64,000 nucleotides of DNA, taken from the NCBI RefSeq assembly GCF_001458195.1, contig NZ_CYPU01000018.1, forward strand, positions 62,001 to 126,000. Direction: 5' to 3'. The DNA comes from Ruegeria atlantica. Its GTDB lineage: Bacteria; Pseudomonadota; Alphaproteobacteria; Rhodobacterales; Rhodobacteraceae. Made by a program: the position numbers and the translations under genes. Positions 25,389 to 33,702 of this stretch are shown piece by piece (the stretch's first letter is position 1; the number at the start of each line of letters is the position of its first letter). Below the pieces are notes generated by a model that saw only the letters and a list, made by a program, of their open reading frames with translations, was not told where the DNA came from and searched no databases.

Positions 25389-27713
25389 ATGAAATATACA
25401 CGCTCGGACTTCCCCAAAGATTTTCTCTTTGGTGTCGCAACCTCGGCTTATCAAATAGAAGGCCACGCACAGGGTGGCGCGGGGAAAACCCATTGGGATA
25501 GCTTTGCCGCTTCACCCGGAAACGTGGTGCGAAACGAGAATGGAGATCTGGCCTGTGACCACCTGAACCGTTTTCCACAGGATTGCGATCTGGTGCGGGA
25601 CGCGGGTTTTGATTGCTACCGGTTCTCGACAAGCTGGGCGCGCGTTTTGCCTGAAGGGCGTGGCCCGGTAAATCAGGCAGGTCTGGATTATTACGACCGA
25701 CTTGCCGACGCCTTGTTGGAACGCGGCATTCGGCCCTGTGCGACCCTTTATCATTGGGAATTGCCTTCTCCGCTTGCTGATCTGGGCGGCTGGCGCAACC
25801 GGGATATCGCAAGCTGGTTTGCCGATTTCACTGAGGTCATCATGGGCCGCATCGGCGACCGTATGTACAGCGTCGCCCCAATCAATGAGCCATGGTGTGT
25901 CAGTTGGCTGAGCCATTTTGAAGGGCATCACGCGCCTGGAATGCGCGACATCCGCGCCACGGCTCGCGCGATGCACCATGTTCTGCTGGCTCATGGCCGC
26001 GCCATCGAGTCGATGCGTGGTCTGGGCATGTCAAACCTGGGCGCTGTGTTCAATCTGGAATGGGCCGAGCCCGCTGATGACAGCCCTGATGCGGGCAAGG
26101 CTGCGGACCTTTATGACGGGATATACAACCGTTTTTTCCTAGGTGGTGTGTTCAAAAAAGCCTATCCGCAAAACGTTCTAGACGGGTTGGAACCTCATCT
26201 TCCATCCGGCTGGCAAGACGACTTTGACACCATTGGTGCACCCGTCGATTGGTGCGGTCTGAACTACTATACCCGCAAACTGATCGCGCCTGCCGATACC
26301 GCATGGCCAAGCCTGGAAGAAGTACCCGGCCCGCTTCCCAAAACACAGATGGGGTGGGAGATTGAACCCGATGCCCTGACGCGCTTTCTGACCCGTACGG
26401 TGCGCGATTATACCGGCGACTTGCCGATTTATGTCACCGAAAACGGCATGGCGAGCCCGGAACGCAAGCAAGATGACGACCGCATTGATTACCTCAACAA
26501 ACACCTTGGTGCCGTTCAAAACGCGCTGGACGACGGCGTTCCAGTCAGGGGCTATTTCATCTGGTCCCTGTTGGATAACTACGAGTGGTCCTTTGGCTAT
26601 GAAAAGCGGTTCGGGTTGGTTGATGTAGATTTCAATACGCTCGAGCGGACGCCAAAAGCCTCTTACAACGCGCTGAAATCGGCCTTGTCCGGTGGGCCTG
26701 TTTCTCTGCCGATTGCTCAGCCTGCCGGAACAATGCACGAGCACTGGAATCTTGTCGCGGACATCGGTGGCACAAACACACGACTGGGTGTCATCTCGAA
26801 CGGACAACTGACGGACCTTCGCAAATACCCAACCGGGTCGTTGCAAGAGCTTCTAGATGCGTTCCACAGCCTGCGTGACGAGATTGGCACCGACCCACGC
26901 GCCGTCGTCGCGGCCGGAGCAGGTCCGGTCAAAGACGGGACAATCCGCCTGACAAATGCGCATCTTGATTTGTCCGAAAGCGACATCGGCAAGGTAACAG
27001 GCGCGCAACACACCTTTGTTATCAATGACTTCACCGCGGCCGCCTGGTCGGTCGCCGAAATCACCGGTGACCATGTCGAGGTCCTTCAAGGGGCTGAGAC
27101 ACCGCCGGTCGGAACCCGGCTGGTTGTGGGCCCCGGCACAGGCCTTGGCGTCGGCGCATTGCTGTATTCCCAAGGGCGATACCATACCGCGTCGGGCGAA
27201 GGTGGCCATGTCGGACTGTCCCCACGCCACGAGGATGAGGTCGAAGTCTTCAAAGCGGCACGCCATATCGCGCCCGAATGTTTCTTTGATGACAGCCTAG
27301 TGCTCGAAGCGGAAATGTTCCTCAGCGGAACCGGCCTTCCCATTCTGTACCAAGCCGCCAGCATGGCTGCTGGACAGTCCGATGCTCTAAGGCGCAGCGC
27401 CAAGGATATACTGCAGGACGCGCTGGCGGAATCCGACCCGATTGCGATCAAAACTGCGCATATGTTCAAAACCCACCTTGGTGCCATCATGGGCGACCTG
27501 GCCGTCGCCTACATGCCGACGGGCGGTGTTTTCCTTGTGGGCGGTGTCGCCGAGAAAAACCGGTGGCTGTTCAAGGATGCGTTCCGGGATGCCTTTAACG
27601 CCGGTGGGCGGTTCAGTGACTTGCGGCGTTCAATGAACCTGTATGTGTCCGAGCAAGATGAATTTGGCATTGTTGGCGCTAACAATTTCTGTAAAAGTGC
27701 GCTCGCGCGGTAA
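25389..27713 (+). CDS. Fused beta-glucosidase (GH1) and glucokinase
   Basis: A single 774-codon frame encodes two enzymes. Residues 1-432 are a complete GH1 beta-glucosidase, with FLFGVATSAYQIEG at 12-25, acid/base E167 in INEP, nucleophile E351 in VTENG and the closing PKASYNALKSAL. After a Pro-rich linker (about 433-450), residues 454-774 form a Glk-type glucokinase with the phosphate loop ADIGGTNTR (457-465), the VINDFTAAAW substrate motif, GPGTGLG and the GEGGHVGLS segment. An internal ATG at 26733, just before the kinase domain, may mark the old glk start. The fusion would release glucose from imported beta-glucosides and phosphorylate it at once. No stop or frame break is visible at the junction. 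Confidence 0.92.
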   Translation: MKYTRSDFPKDFLFGVATSAYQIEGHAQGGAGKTHWDSFAASPGNVVRNENGDLACDHLNRFPQDCDLVRDAGFDCYRFSTSWARVLPEGRGPVNQAGLDYYDRLADALLERGIRPCATLYHWELPSPLADLGGWRNRDIASWFADFTEVIMGRIGDRMYSVAPINEPWCVSWLSHFEGHHAPGMRDIRATARAMHHVLLAHGRAIESMRGLGMSNLGAVFNLEWAEPADDSPDAGKAADLYDGIYNRFFLGGVFKKAYPQNVLDGLEPHLPSGWQDDFDTIGAPVDWCGLNYYTRKLIAPADTAWPSLEEVPGPLPKTQMGWEIEPDALTRFLTRTVRDYTGDLPIYVTENGMASPERKQDDDRIDYLNKHLGAVQNALDDGVPVRGYFIWSLLDNYEWSFGYEKRFGLVDVDFNTLERTPKASYNALKSALSGGPVSLPIAQPAGTMHEHWNLVADIGGTNTRLGVISNGQLTDLRKYPTGSLQELLDAFHSLRDEIGTDPRAVVAAGAGPVKDGTIRLTNAHLDLSESDIGKVTGAQHTFVINDFTAAAWSVAEITGDHVEVLQGAETPPVGTRLVVGPGTGLGVGALLYSQGRYHTASGEGGHVGLSPRHEDEVEVFKAARHIAPECFFDDSLVLEAEMFLSGTGLPILYQAASMAAGQSDALRRSAKDILQDALAESDPIAIKTAHMFKTHLGAIMGDLAVAYMPTGGVFLVGGVAEKNRWLFKDAFRDAFNAGGRFSDLRRSMNLYVSEQDEFGIVGANNFCKSALAR

Positions 27714-27750
27714 ACTGACCGCCTGACCCTTTTACAGAAAGGACCACGGC

Positions 27751-28677
27751 ATGATTCTGTGCTGCGGTGAAGCCCTGATCGACATGATCGCCGAGCCAAC
27801 CGTTTCTGGGTCGCGCGGTTTCGTACCCCATTCCGGTGGTGCCGTCTTCAACACAGCCATTGCTTTGGGTCGGCTGGGCGCGCCGGCGGGTCTGTTGACA
27901 GGCTTATCGACAGATATGTTCGGACAGCAACTGGCAGACGCGCTGCAAGCCAGCCATGTGGAAGCAAGCCATGTGATCCGATCGGATCGCCCCACGACAT
28001 TGGCCTTTGTACAGCTAGTGGACGGCCATGCCACCTACAGCTTTGTCGACGAAAACTCGGCTGGGCGCATGTTGACGCCCGAAGACATGCCAAAACAGCT
28101 GCCTGCTGTATCCGCCTTGTATTTTGGTGGGATCAGTCTTGCATGTGAACCCTGTGCGGACGCCTACGCGGCCCTGCTGGAGCGCCACGGATCAGACCGG
28201 GCAGTCATGTTGGACCCAAACATCCGACCCGGATTTATCAAGGATCAATCACGGTTTCGTACACGATTGAACCGTATGATCGCTCAATCTGATATCGTGA
28301 AAGTCTCGGACGAAGATCTGGACTGGATCGTTCCAGGGCCTGAAACACTGGCCGAGAAAGTCCCACTACTCCTGCAAGCAGGACCTTCCGTGGTTATTGT
28401 AACGCGCGGCAGTGATGGGGCGTCGGGATATCTGGCGGACGGGTCCGAAACTTCGGTGCCTGTCAAAGCGGTCGAGGTGGTCGATACGGTGGGTGCCGGT
28501 GACACTTTCAACGCTGGCGTTCTGGCTGAGTTGAACCGTGCAGGTCGATTGACCAAGGCCAATCTTCGGACGTTAGACCCAGACGTCTTGCGCGCGGCGT
28601 TGGCCAAAGGTGCAGACGTCGCCGCCATCACCGTTTCCCGCGCCGGCGCAAACCCGCCTTGGGCGCATGAACTTTGA
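27751..28677 (+). CDS. PfkB-family carbohydrate kinase (probable fructokinase)
   Basis: A 308-residue ribokinase-fold kinase. It opens ILCCGEALIDMI, has SGGAVFNTAIALGRLG near 28-43 and the catalytic DTVGAGDTFNAG at 245-256, with base D251. The layout is that of fructokinases. Ribosome site AAAGGA lies about ten bases upstream. In an operon with an alpha-glucosidase able to split sucrose and a glucokinase, a fructokinase would handle the second half of the sugar. Substrate is inferred. Confidence 0.85.
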   Translation: MILCCGEALIDMIAEPTVSGSRGFVPHSGGAVFNTAIALGRLGAPAGLLTGLSTDMFGQQLADALQASHVEASHVIRSDRPTTLAFVQLVDGHATYSFVDENSAGRMLTPEDMPKQLPAVSALYFGGISLACEPCADAYAALLERHGSDRAVMLDPNIRPGFIKDQSRFRTRLNRMIAQSDIVKVSDEDLDWIVPGPETLAEKVPLLLQAGPSVVIVTRGSDGASGYLADGSETSVPVKAVEVVDTVGAGDTFNAGVLAELNRAGRLTKANLRTLDPDVLRAALAKGADVAAITVSRAGANPPWAHEL

Positions 28678-28694
28678 CCCCCTAAGGGACCGAG

Positions 28695-29360
28695 ATGAAA
28701 AGATCAGATATCAACGACATCAAAACCGAAGCCGAGGCCTTCATTCGCTCGTTCGGGGCCGTCCTGCCCCCCTTTGCGAACTGGTCGCCGGAACAAATGC
28801 GCAGCGCACAGGCACAAGGCATCCGTGACCGTGGCCTCGGGTGGGATATTACCGACTATGGTCAAGGCCGATTTGATGAGCTTGGCCTGTTCCTATTTAC
28901 CCTGCGCAATGGCGATGTGCAGGATCTGAAAAAAGGTCGCGGCATGCTTTATGCAGAGAAGCTTTTGGTTTCTCGGGACAAGCAACTCTCCCCGATGCAT
29001 CGCCACATCATCAAGGCCGAAGACATCATCAACCGGGGCGGCGGCGATCTGGTAATGGAGATTTATGCCTCGGACCCTGAAGGCGGTATCGACCGAGATA
29101 ACCCGGTGGTTGTTCCCAGTGACAACTGCCCTGTCACCATCCAACCTGGTGAGTTGCTGCGCCTGAAACCCGGTCAGAGCGTAACCCTGATGCCAGGTAT
29201 CTGGCACGCATTCTGGGCGGAACAGGGCGACTGCCTGATTGGCGAAGTGTCAACTGTCAACGATGACCGGACCGATAATGTATTCGAGGATCCCATTCCG
29301 CGCTTTGCAACGATTGAAGAAAACACAAAGCCCGATTTCTTGCTGGTATCGGACTATTGA
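28695..29360 (+). CDS. D-lyxose/D-mannose isomerase family cupin
   Basis: A 221-residue cupin closely matching D-lyxose ketol-isomerases. It starts MKRSDIN, contains GWDITDYGQGRFD (49-61), the metal ligands H102 and H104 in SPMHRHIIK, E109 in AEDIINRGGG, and H171 in GIWHAF, then GEVSTVNDDRTDN. The family interconverts D-lyxose/D-xylulose and D-mannose/D-fructose with manganese. Next to a probable fructokinase, conversion of mannose to fructose is the simplest role. It starts 17 bases after the kinase stop and ends the operon. Confidence 0.85.
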   Translation: MKRSDINDIKTEAEAFIRSFGAVLPPFANWSPEQMRSAQAQGIRDRGLGWDITDYGQGRFDELGLFLFTLRNGDVQDLKKGRGMLYAEKLLVSRDKQLSPMHRHIIKAEDIINRGGGDLVMEIYASDPEGGIDRDNPVVVPSDNCPVTIQPGELLRLKPGQSVTLMPGIWHAFWAEQGDCLIGEVSTVNDDRTDNVFEDPIPRFATIEENTKPDFLLVSDY

Positions 29361-29376
29361 TAAACGGATAGCGTGT

Positions 29377-29399
29377 GCCCGGATTGATCACATCCGGGC
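29377..29399 (+). terminator. Hairpin ending the aglR operon
   Basis: GCCCGGAT and ATCCGGGC form a perfect eight-base stem with a seven-base loop, 17 bases after the isomerase stop. No T run follows, so it is either a weak terminator or needs a helper factor. Confidence 0.5.
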
Positions 29400-29524
29400 T
29401 GGGTGCTGATCGCTGCATTGGGATAACACCCTTTCCCGAATTCAAAAAATCGAATTAACATGGCCCTCGACAAAGGAAAAAGTCGCGAGCCTGATTTTTG
29501 CGCGACCATCGAAGGACCCAAGTG

Positions 29525-29800
29525 ATGGTAACCAAAGCACAGCTAGAAGCCGAAGTCGCAGAGTTGCGGCGTCAACTGGCCGAACAATCCAGCGCACGAG
29601 AAGGCATCTCAGATTCGAACAGCGGCAAACAAGCTGATCCACACAAATCGATGACGGACGGAATTGTCGAAAGCCTGGATGAGTGGTCAACGCAATTAGA
29701 AGAAGTCATGACAGAGCTTGAGGAGTTTCCACATAAAAGGCCGATCCTATTCGCCCTTGGGATTTTCACACTTGGCTATCTTCTAGGCCGTTCCCGGTAG
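29525..29800 (+). CDS. Small membrane-anchored protein, ElaB/YqjD-like (DUF883 type)
   Basis: A 91-residue protein with an N-terminal coiled coil (TKAQLEAEVAELRRQLAEQ), an acidic middle and a single C-terminal membrane segment ending FTLGYLLGRSR. This is the build of ElaB/YqjD-type tail-anchored proteins, some of which bind ribosomes in stationary phase. The ATG at 29525 follows GAAGGACC and fits better than an earlier in-frame codon. It pairs with the next gene, which resembles YqjE, so the two probably form a yqjD-yqjE-like unit. Confidence 0.65.
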   Translation: MVTKAQLEAEVAELRRQLAEQSSAREGISDSNSGKQADPHKSMTDGIVESLDEWSTQLEEVMTELEEFPHKRPILFALGIFTLGYLLGRSR

Positions 29801-29810
29801 GAGCCCGAAC

Positions 29811-30281
29811 ATGAACCGCATTTCACGCAACATTTCGATCATCCTGCGAGCCGAGCGTCTTGTTGCTCAAAGGCAACTGTCCGTCGCGGCGAAACGCACA
29901 GGCTTTTACGCTGCTGCCGGGTTAGCCGTTGGGCTTGCAGTAATCATGCTGAACGTCGCCGGGTTCTTTTGGCTGTCCGAGACCATGTCAAAGTCTCTGG
30001 CCGCGATCATAGTGGCCGGGGTGAACCTTGTTCTGGCCGTGATCCTCGCACTGGTCGCAAATTCCATGACCGCCGAAAGTGACACTTCGGCTGCCGTCGA
30101 ATTGCGGGATATGGCGCTGCACGACATCGAGGACGAAGTCCGGGACAACTTCGCCGAGGCGCGCAACACAATCGTCGGCCTAAAGCGCGATCCTATCGGG
30201 ATGCTGTCACCCGATATTATCAGCACGGTTCTAGGCGTTCTGCTCAGATACGCGCGGCGTGGAAAAAACAAACCGGATTAG
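29811..30281 (+). CDS. Putative membrane protein, phage-holin superfamily III / YqjE-like
   Basis: A 156-residue protein with two adjacent membrane hairpin segments (about 31-54 and 62-84) and a long polar C-terminal half ending in a cationic RYARRGKNKPD. The arrangement matches the DUF1469/holin-X group to which YqjE belongs. It starts ten bases after the preceding small gene. Function is not established. It ends six bases from the convergent ackA stop. Confidence 0.65.
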   Translation: MNRISRNISIILRAERLVAQRQLSVAAKRTGFYAAAGLAVGLAVIMLNVAGFFWLSETMSKSLAAIIVAGVNLVLAVILALVANSMTAESDTSAAVELRDMALHDIEDEVRDNFAEARNTIVGLKRDPIGMLSPDIISTVLGVLLRYARRGKNKPD

Positions 30282-30287
30282 AAGCGA

Positions 30288-31457
30288 TCATGCCATTCTC
30301 GCCGCTGCACGCGCGATCACCATCTCTTCGTTTGTGGGAATAGCCAGAATACGCACCCGGCTGAAATCAGTGGACAGAACCGTAGCGTTGTCTGCATTTC
30401 GGTTCGGATCCATATCAATCCCGATCCAGCGCATCCCTTCGCAAACCATCTGACGGATACGGGCGGCATTTTCACCGATGCCTCCGGTAAAGACCAAAGC
30501 GTCGATGCCTTCCAGTGCAGCAGACAAGGCGCCCAGTTCACGGCGGATGCGGAAGACATAATACTCAATCGCTTTGCGCGCATCCGGAGTATCTGCAGCC
30601 AACAGGGTGCGCATGTCCGAGGACAGGCCGGACAGGCCAAGCAAGCCGGACTTTAGATAGAGAAGCTCAGCGATTTCGTCTGCCTCCATCCCTTCTTGCT
30701 GCATCATGTAAAGCACAACCCCTGGGTCCAATTGCCCGCTGCGGGTGCCCATGGGCAGACCGTCGAGCGCCGAAAACCCCATGGTCGAGGCTACGGCCCG
30801 ACCGCCCGACACCGCACACATCGACGCGCCATTTCCCAGATGCGCAATGACGACGCGGCCGTCGTACAAACCCGGCGCAATTTCTTTCAGCTTTTGCGAG
30901 ACGTAGTCATAGCTCAGCCCGTGAAACCCGTATCTGCGAACGCCCTTTTCGTAGAATCTTTGAGGCAATGCGAAGGTATCATTCACCCAAGGGTGTGTCC
31001 TGTGAAACGCGGTATCGAAGCACGCAATCTGGGTGGTACCCGGAAAGGCTGCGGCCGCCGCCTTGATACCCGTAAGGCTGTAGGGTTGGTGCAAGGGCGC
31101 GAAGGGAATGAAACCGCTTAGCGTATCAAAGACGTGCTCGTCCACCACGACAGGTTCCGAATAGACTGGTCCGCCGTGAACGACGCGGTGGCCCACGGCC
31201 CGGACGTGAATGTCCGGCAGGTATTCGCGGGTAAGTTCAAGAAACGCGCTGATGGCCTCGTCATGTGTTTTGGCTCCAGACAACTGACGGTCGACAGACC
31301 GCCCCCCTGCTGATTGGGCCAACAAGCGTGGTGCATCCCCCAACCGCTCGATCTGACCGCGCCAGCGCATACTGGGACGTCTGTCCTCGACCAGTTCGTA
31401 AAGCGCGAATTTCAAGGAGGACGACCCGGCATTCAGCGCCAAAACATGTTCAGCCAT
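30288..31457 (-). CDS. ackA: Acetate kinase
   Basis: A 389-residue kinase interconverting acetyl phosphate and acetate with ADP/ATP. Motifs are VLALNAGSSSLKFALYE at the N-terminus, GHRVVHGG, the FDTAFH block, AHLGNGASMCAVSGG with STMGFSALDGLPMGTRSG, and VFTGGIGENAA near the C-terminus. The frame opens further upstream, but the ATG at 31457 gives the family N-terminus. It overlaps the end of the phosphotransacetylase fusion by eight bases, so the two are co-translated and complete the acetyl-CoA to acetate route. Confidence 0.95.
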   Translation of the reverse strand: MAEHVLALNAGSSSLKFALYELVEDRRPSMRWRGQIERLGDAPRLLAQSAGGRSVDRQLSGAKTHDEAISAFLELTREYLPDIHVRAVGHRVVHGGPVYSEPVVVDEHVFDTLSGFIPFAPLHQPYSLTGIKAAAAAFPGTTQIACFDTAFHRTHPWVNDTFALPQRFYEKGVRRYGFHGLSYDYVSQKLKEIAPGLYDGRVVIAHLGNGASMCAVSGGRAVASTMGFSALDGLPMGTRSGQLDPGVVLYMMQQEGMEADEIAELLYLKSGLLGLSGLSSDMRTLLAADTPDARKAIEYYVFRIRRELGALSAALEGIDALVFTGGIGENAARIRQMVCEGMRWIGIDMDPNRNADNATVLSTDFSRVRILAIPTNEEMVIARAAARMA

Positions 31458-32844
31458 GGATTTTGCTTTCATTCGCAATTGCATGCAGCGCCGCGACAGC
31501 ACAAGACGCCAGCCGCGAAGCATCATCATCTGCCCGAGATGTCAGGATAATCGGTGCCGCAGCACCTATCACAACGCCGGCAGCCTCGGCATGAGAGATA
31601 TATGTCAGCTGTTTGGCTACCATGTTGCCGGCTTCGATATTCGGAACAACCAGAATGTCTGCGACCCCCGCGACTGGTGAGGTGATGCCTTTTGTCCTCG
31701 CCGCGTTCAGATCAACCGCGTTGTCCATGGCCAAAGGACCATCGACCAGCCCGCCGGTAATCTGTCCACGCTCGGCCATTTTCGACAACAGCGCGGCATC
31801 GACAGACGACGGTAAATGCGGGTTAATGGTCTCAACCGCTGATAGGACGCCAACCTTGGGCATCTCGATGCCAATAGAATGCGCAAGATGGATGGCGTTC
31901 TGAACAATATCGGCCTTGGTTTCGAGACCCGGTGCGATGTTCACCGCCGCATCAGTAACCATGATGGGCCGAGACATGCCTGGCACGTCCATCACGAACA
32001 CATGCGACAGCCGCCGCCCGGTTCTCAGACCTTTTTCCCTGCGCAGAACGGCGCGTAACAAGACATCCGTGTGCAAATGACCCTTCATCAGCATCCGGGC
32101 CTTACCTTCAACGACAAGCCCGACCGCGCGTTGGGCGGCCACTTCGTGGTCTCGCGCTTCAATGATTTCAACTCCGGACAAATCGGCCCCAAGCTGGGCG
32201 GCAGCGGCGGTGATTTTGTCCGGGTCGCCAACCAAAATCGGAGTAATGATGCCGTTTTCCAACGCGAGTAATGCCCCGCCTAGCGAATTCGGCTCTTCCG
32301 GGGCGACGATCGCTGTGGGCATCGGGTCCAAAGGACGTACCCTTTCCAACAAAGCGTCGAAATGCCGGTGGCGCTGAACGATCAGTCCCGGCACCTCAAC
32401 CGAGTCGAAGGTCAAATGCCGCGACGGTGGCGTGACCTGTACGGTACCGCTCAGGATCAATGCGTTATCCCCGACCCGGCGCACCTCGGCGGAACAGGTC
32501 AGGTCGCCGTCTTCACGCTTTTCGGTAACAGCCACAAAGGCGGTCAGTTCTTCGCCCGCCATAACCGGAGCATGAAAACTCAGGCCCGCCCGACGTGTTT
32601 GCGTACCGGCCCCCGGTAAGATGTTTCCAATGACTGCAGCTACCAGACCCGCGGGCCACAAGGCGGGCGCGACAGCCTCGGGGTGTCCATCTCCATCTCC
32701 GTCATAGGCCGCCAGATTCAGCGGGTTGTGATCACCCGAAGCCGAGGCAAACGCGTACAAGTCGTCCACGGTGCACAATCGGGTGACCTGCGCCTTGTCG
32801 CCTACCTTCAGTTGAGAATAGGTTCTGTTTTCTTTAATTTTCAT
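31450..32844 (-). CDS. Bifunctional MaoC-like hydratase / phosphate acetyltransferase
   Basis: A 464-residue two-domain protein. Residues 8-140 are a MaoC-type hot-dog domain with the catalytic-region ASGDHNPLN and the downstream FHAPVMAGEEL. Residues 165-460 are a PTA/PTB domain with GGALLALENGIITPILVGDPDKI, MLMKGHLHTDVLLRAVL, the VFVMDVPG and MVTDAAVNIAP stretch, and GGLVDGPLAMDNAVD. The fusion is common in alphaproteobacteria as enoyl-CoA hydratase/phosphate acetyltransferase. With ackA immediately downstream, it likely converts acyl-CoA to acyl phosphate. What the MaoC half acts on is unclear. Confidence 0.9.
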   Translation of the reverse strand: MKIKENRTYSQLKVGDKAQVTRLCTVDDLYAFASASGDHNPLNLAAYDGDGDGHPEAVAPALWPAGLVAAVIGNILPGAGTQTRRAGLSFHAPVMAGEELTAFVAVTEKREDGDLTCSAEVRRVGDNALILSGTVQVTPPSRHLTFDSVEVPGLIVQRHRHFDALLERVRPLDPMPTAIVAPEEPNSLGGALLALENGIITPILVGDPDKITAAAAQLGADLSGVEIIEARDHEVAAQRAVGLVVEGKARMLMKGHLHTDVLLRAVLRREKGLRTGRRLSHVFVMDVPGMSRPIMVTDAAVNIAPGLETKADIVQNAIHLAHSIGIEMPKVGVLSAVETINPHLPSSVDAALLSKMAERGQITGGLVDGPLAMDNAVDLNAARTKGITSPVAGVADILVVPNIEAGNMVAKQLTYISHAEAAGVVIGAAAPIILTSRADDDASRLASCAVAALHAIANESKIHG

Positions 32845-33051
32845 CTCGACCGGCTTTGTTTACGAATGCGTGTTCGTCGTTTTAAACATTGGATGTGCGG
32901 CCCCTCCGGAACCAGAACATATCCAACTTTGTCCCTACATTTCTGCGACGCAGCGTAGTCAGATCGTCGGCAAATGACAAATGACCTCTGTGCGTGGGGC
33001 GCTGAGTATTATCGCTTGACCCAAAATCGGAACTCGGGCAAGCATCTCCGC

Positions 33052-33230
33052 GATGGTTCCCTGTGGTTCGCCAAGGGATGAAAAGGGAATACGGTGCGGT
33101 TCTGTAAAAAGGCCAATTCCGTGACTGCCCCCGCAACTGTAAGCGGTGAGCGACGCCAAATACCCACTGACCCCAAATGGGTCGGGAAGGATGGCCAAGC
33201 CACGACCCGCAAGTCAGGAGACCTACCATC
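33052..33230 (+). promoter_or_regulatory. Cobalamin riboswitch
   Basis: Conserved aptamer blocks appear in order: GGTTCC at 33055, AAAAGGGAATACGGTG about 33081-33096, CTGCCCCCGCAACTGTAAGC about 33124-33143, CCACTG then GGGAAGG, and the B12 box AAGTCAGGAGACCTACC at 33211-33227. A closing stem GATGG (33052-33056) with CCATC (33226-33230) is visible. It precedes a DUF1636 gene and a BtuCDF-like importer by about 50-100 bases, so adenosylcobalamin should repress them. A GGAAGGAGG ribosome site lies at 33262-33270. No intrinsic terminator is evident, so control is probably translational. Confidence 0.95.
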
Positions 33231-33275
33231 CGATGTTCAACCAACCCGGGGCGGGGCGTCCTGGAAGGAGGCTTT

Positions 33276-33362
33276 ATGACACGTCTAAGACGTGATGACA
33301 TGATTGGCACCTTCTGTCCGCGCTTGGCAACAGGCGGAGTGGGCCGTGTCGATCAGTCCTGA
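33276..33362 (+). CDS. Short leader frame between riboswitch and DUF1636 gene
   Basis: An ATG at 33276 sits five bases after the strongest ribosome site in the locus, GGAAGGAGG, and opens a 28-codon frame (MTRLRRDDMIGTF...) ending TGA at 33360. It is out of frame with the DUF1636 gene and overlaps its likely GTG start by 17 bases. This is the layout of a translationally coupled leader. The peptide resembles nothing I know; it may simply deliver ribosomes to the next start. An alternative is a frameshift separating a true DUF1636 N-terminus. Confidence 0.4.
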   Translation: MTRLRRDDMIGTFCPRLATGGVGRVDQS

Positions 33363-33702
33363 TCATTTCCTGCTGATTTGCGAGACCTGCGAGGGCCCTG
33401 ACCGGGCGGATTCATTGCGCGCTGCGCTTACAAGCAAGCTTCCTTCCAGTTTTGACATCCGCAGCATTTCCTGCATGGCCGGTTGCGGTCGGCCCACAGC
33501 TGTCGGGTTTCAGGCATTAGACAAAGCGCAGTACCTTTTCGGTGACATCCAATCGGCTGAGGACGTAGATGCTTTGGCCGAATTTGCACATCAATACCAT
33601 CGCAGCGCGGATGGGTGGACCAACGCATCGCAGCGCCCGCCTGCCCTTCTTGAAAAGACCCTGGCGCGTCTACCACGGCTAAAGCTGGAGACAAGCGCAT
33701 GA
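33346..33702 (+). CDS. DUF1636 family metal-binding protein
   Basis: A protein of about 118 residues with paired cysteines C12/C15 (ICETCEGPDR) and C43/C47 (SCMAGCGRPTAVGF), the DUF1636 pattern, resembling a thioredoxin-like [2Fe-2S] ferredoxin. The GTG at 33346 has GGAG six bases upstream; a TTG at 33304 is an alternative. The gene overlaps the next ABC ATPase by ATGA. Members are often found near cobalamin or metal genes; position after a B12 riboswitch points to a role in cobalamin or cobalt handling. The exact function is unknown. Confidence 0.8.
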   Translation: MSISPDHFLLICETCEGPDRADSLRAALTSKLPSSFDIRSISCMAGCGRPTAVGFQALDKAQYLFGDIQSAEDVDALAEFAHQYHRSADGWTNASQRPPALLEKTLARLPRLKLETSA

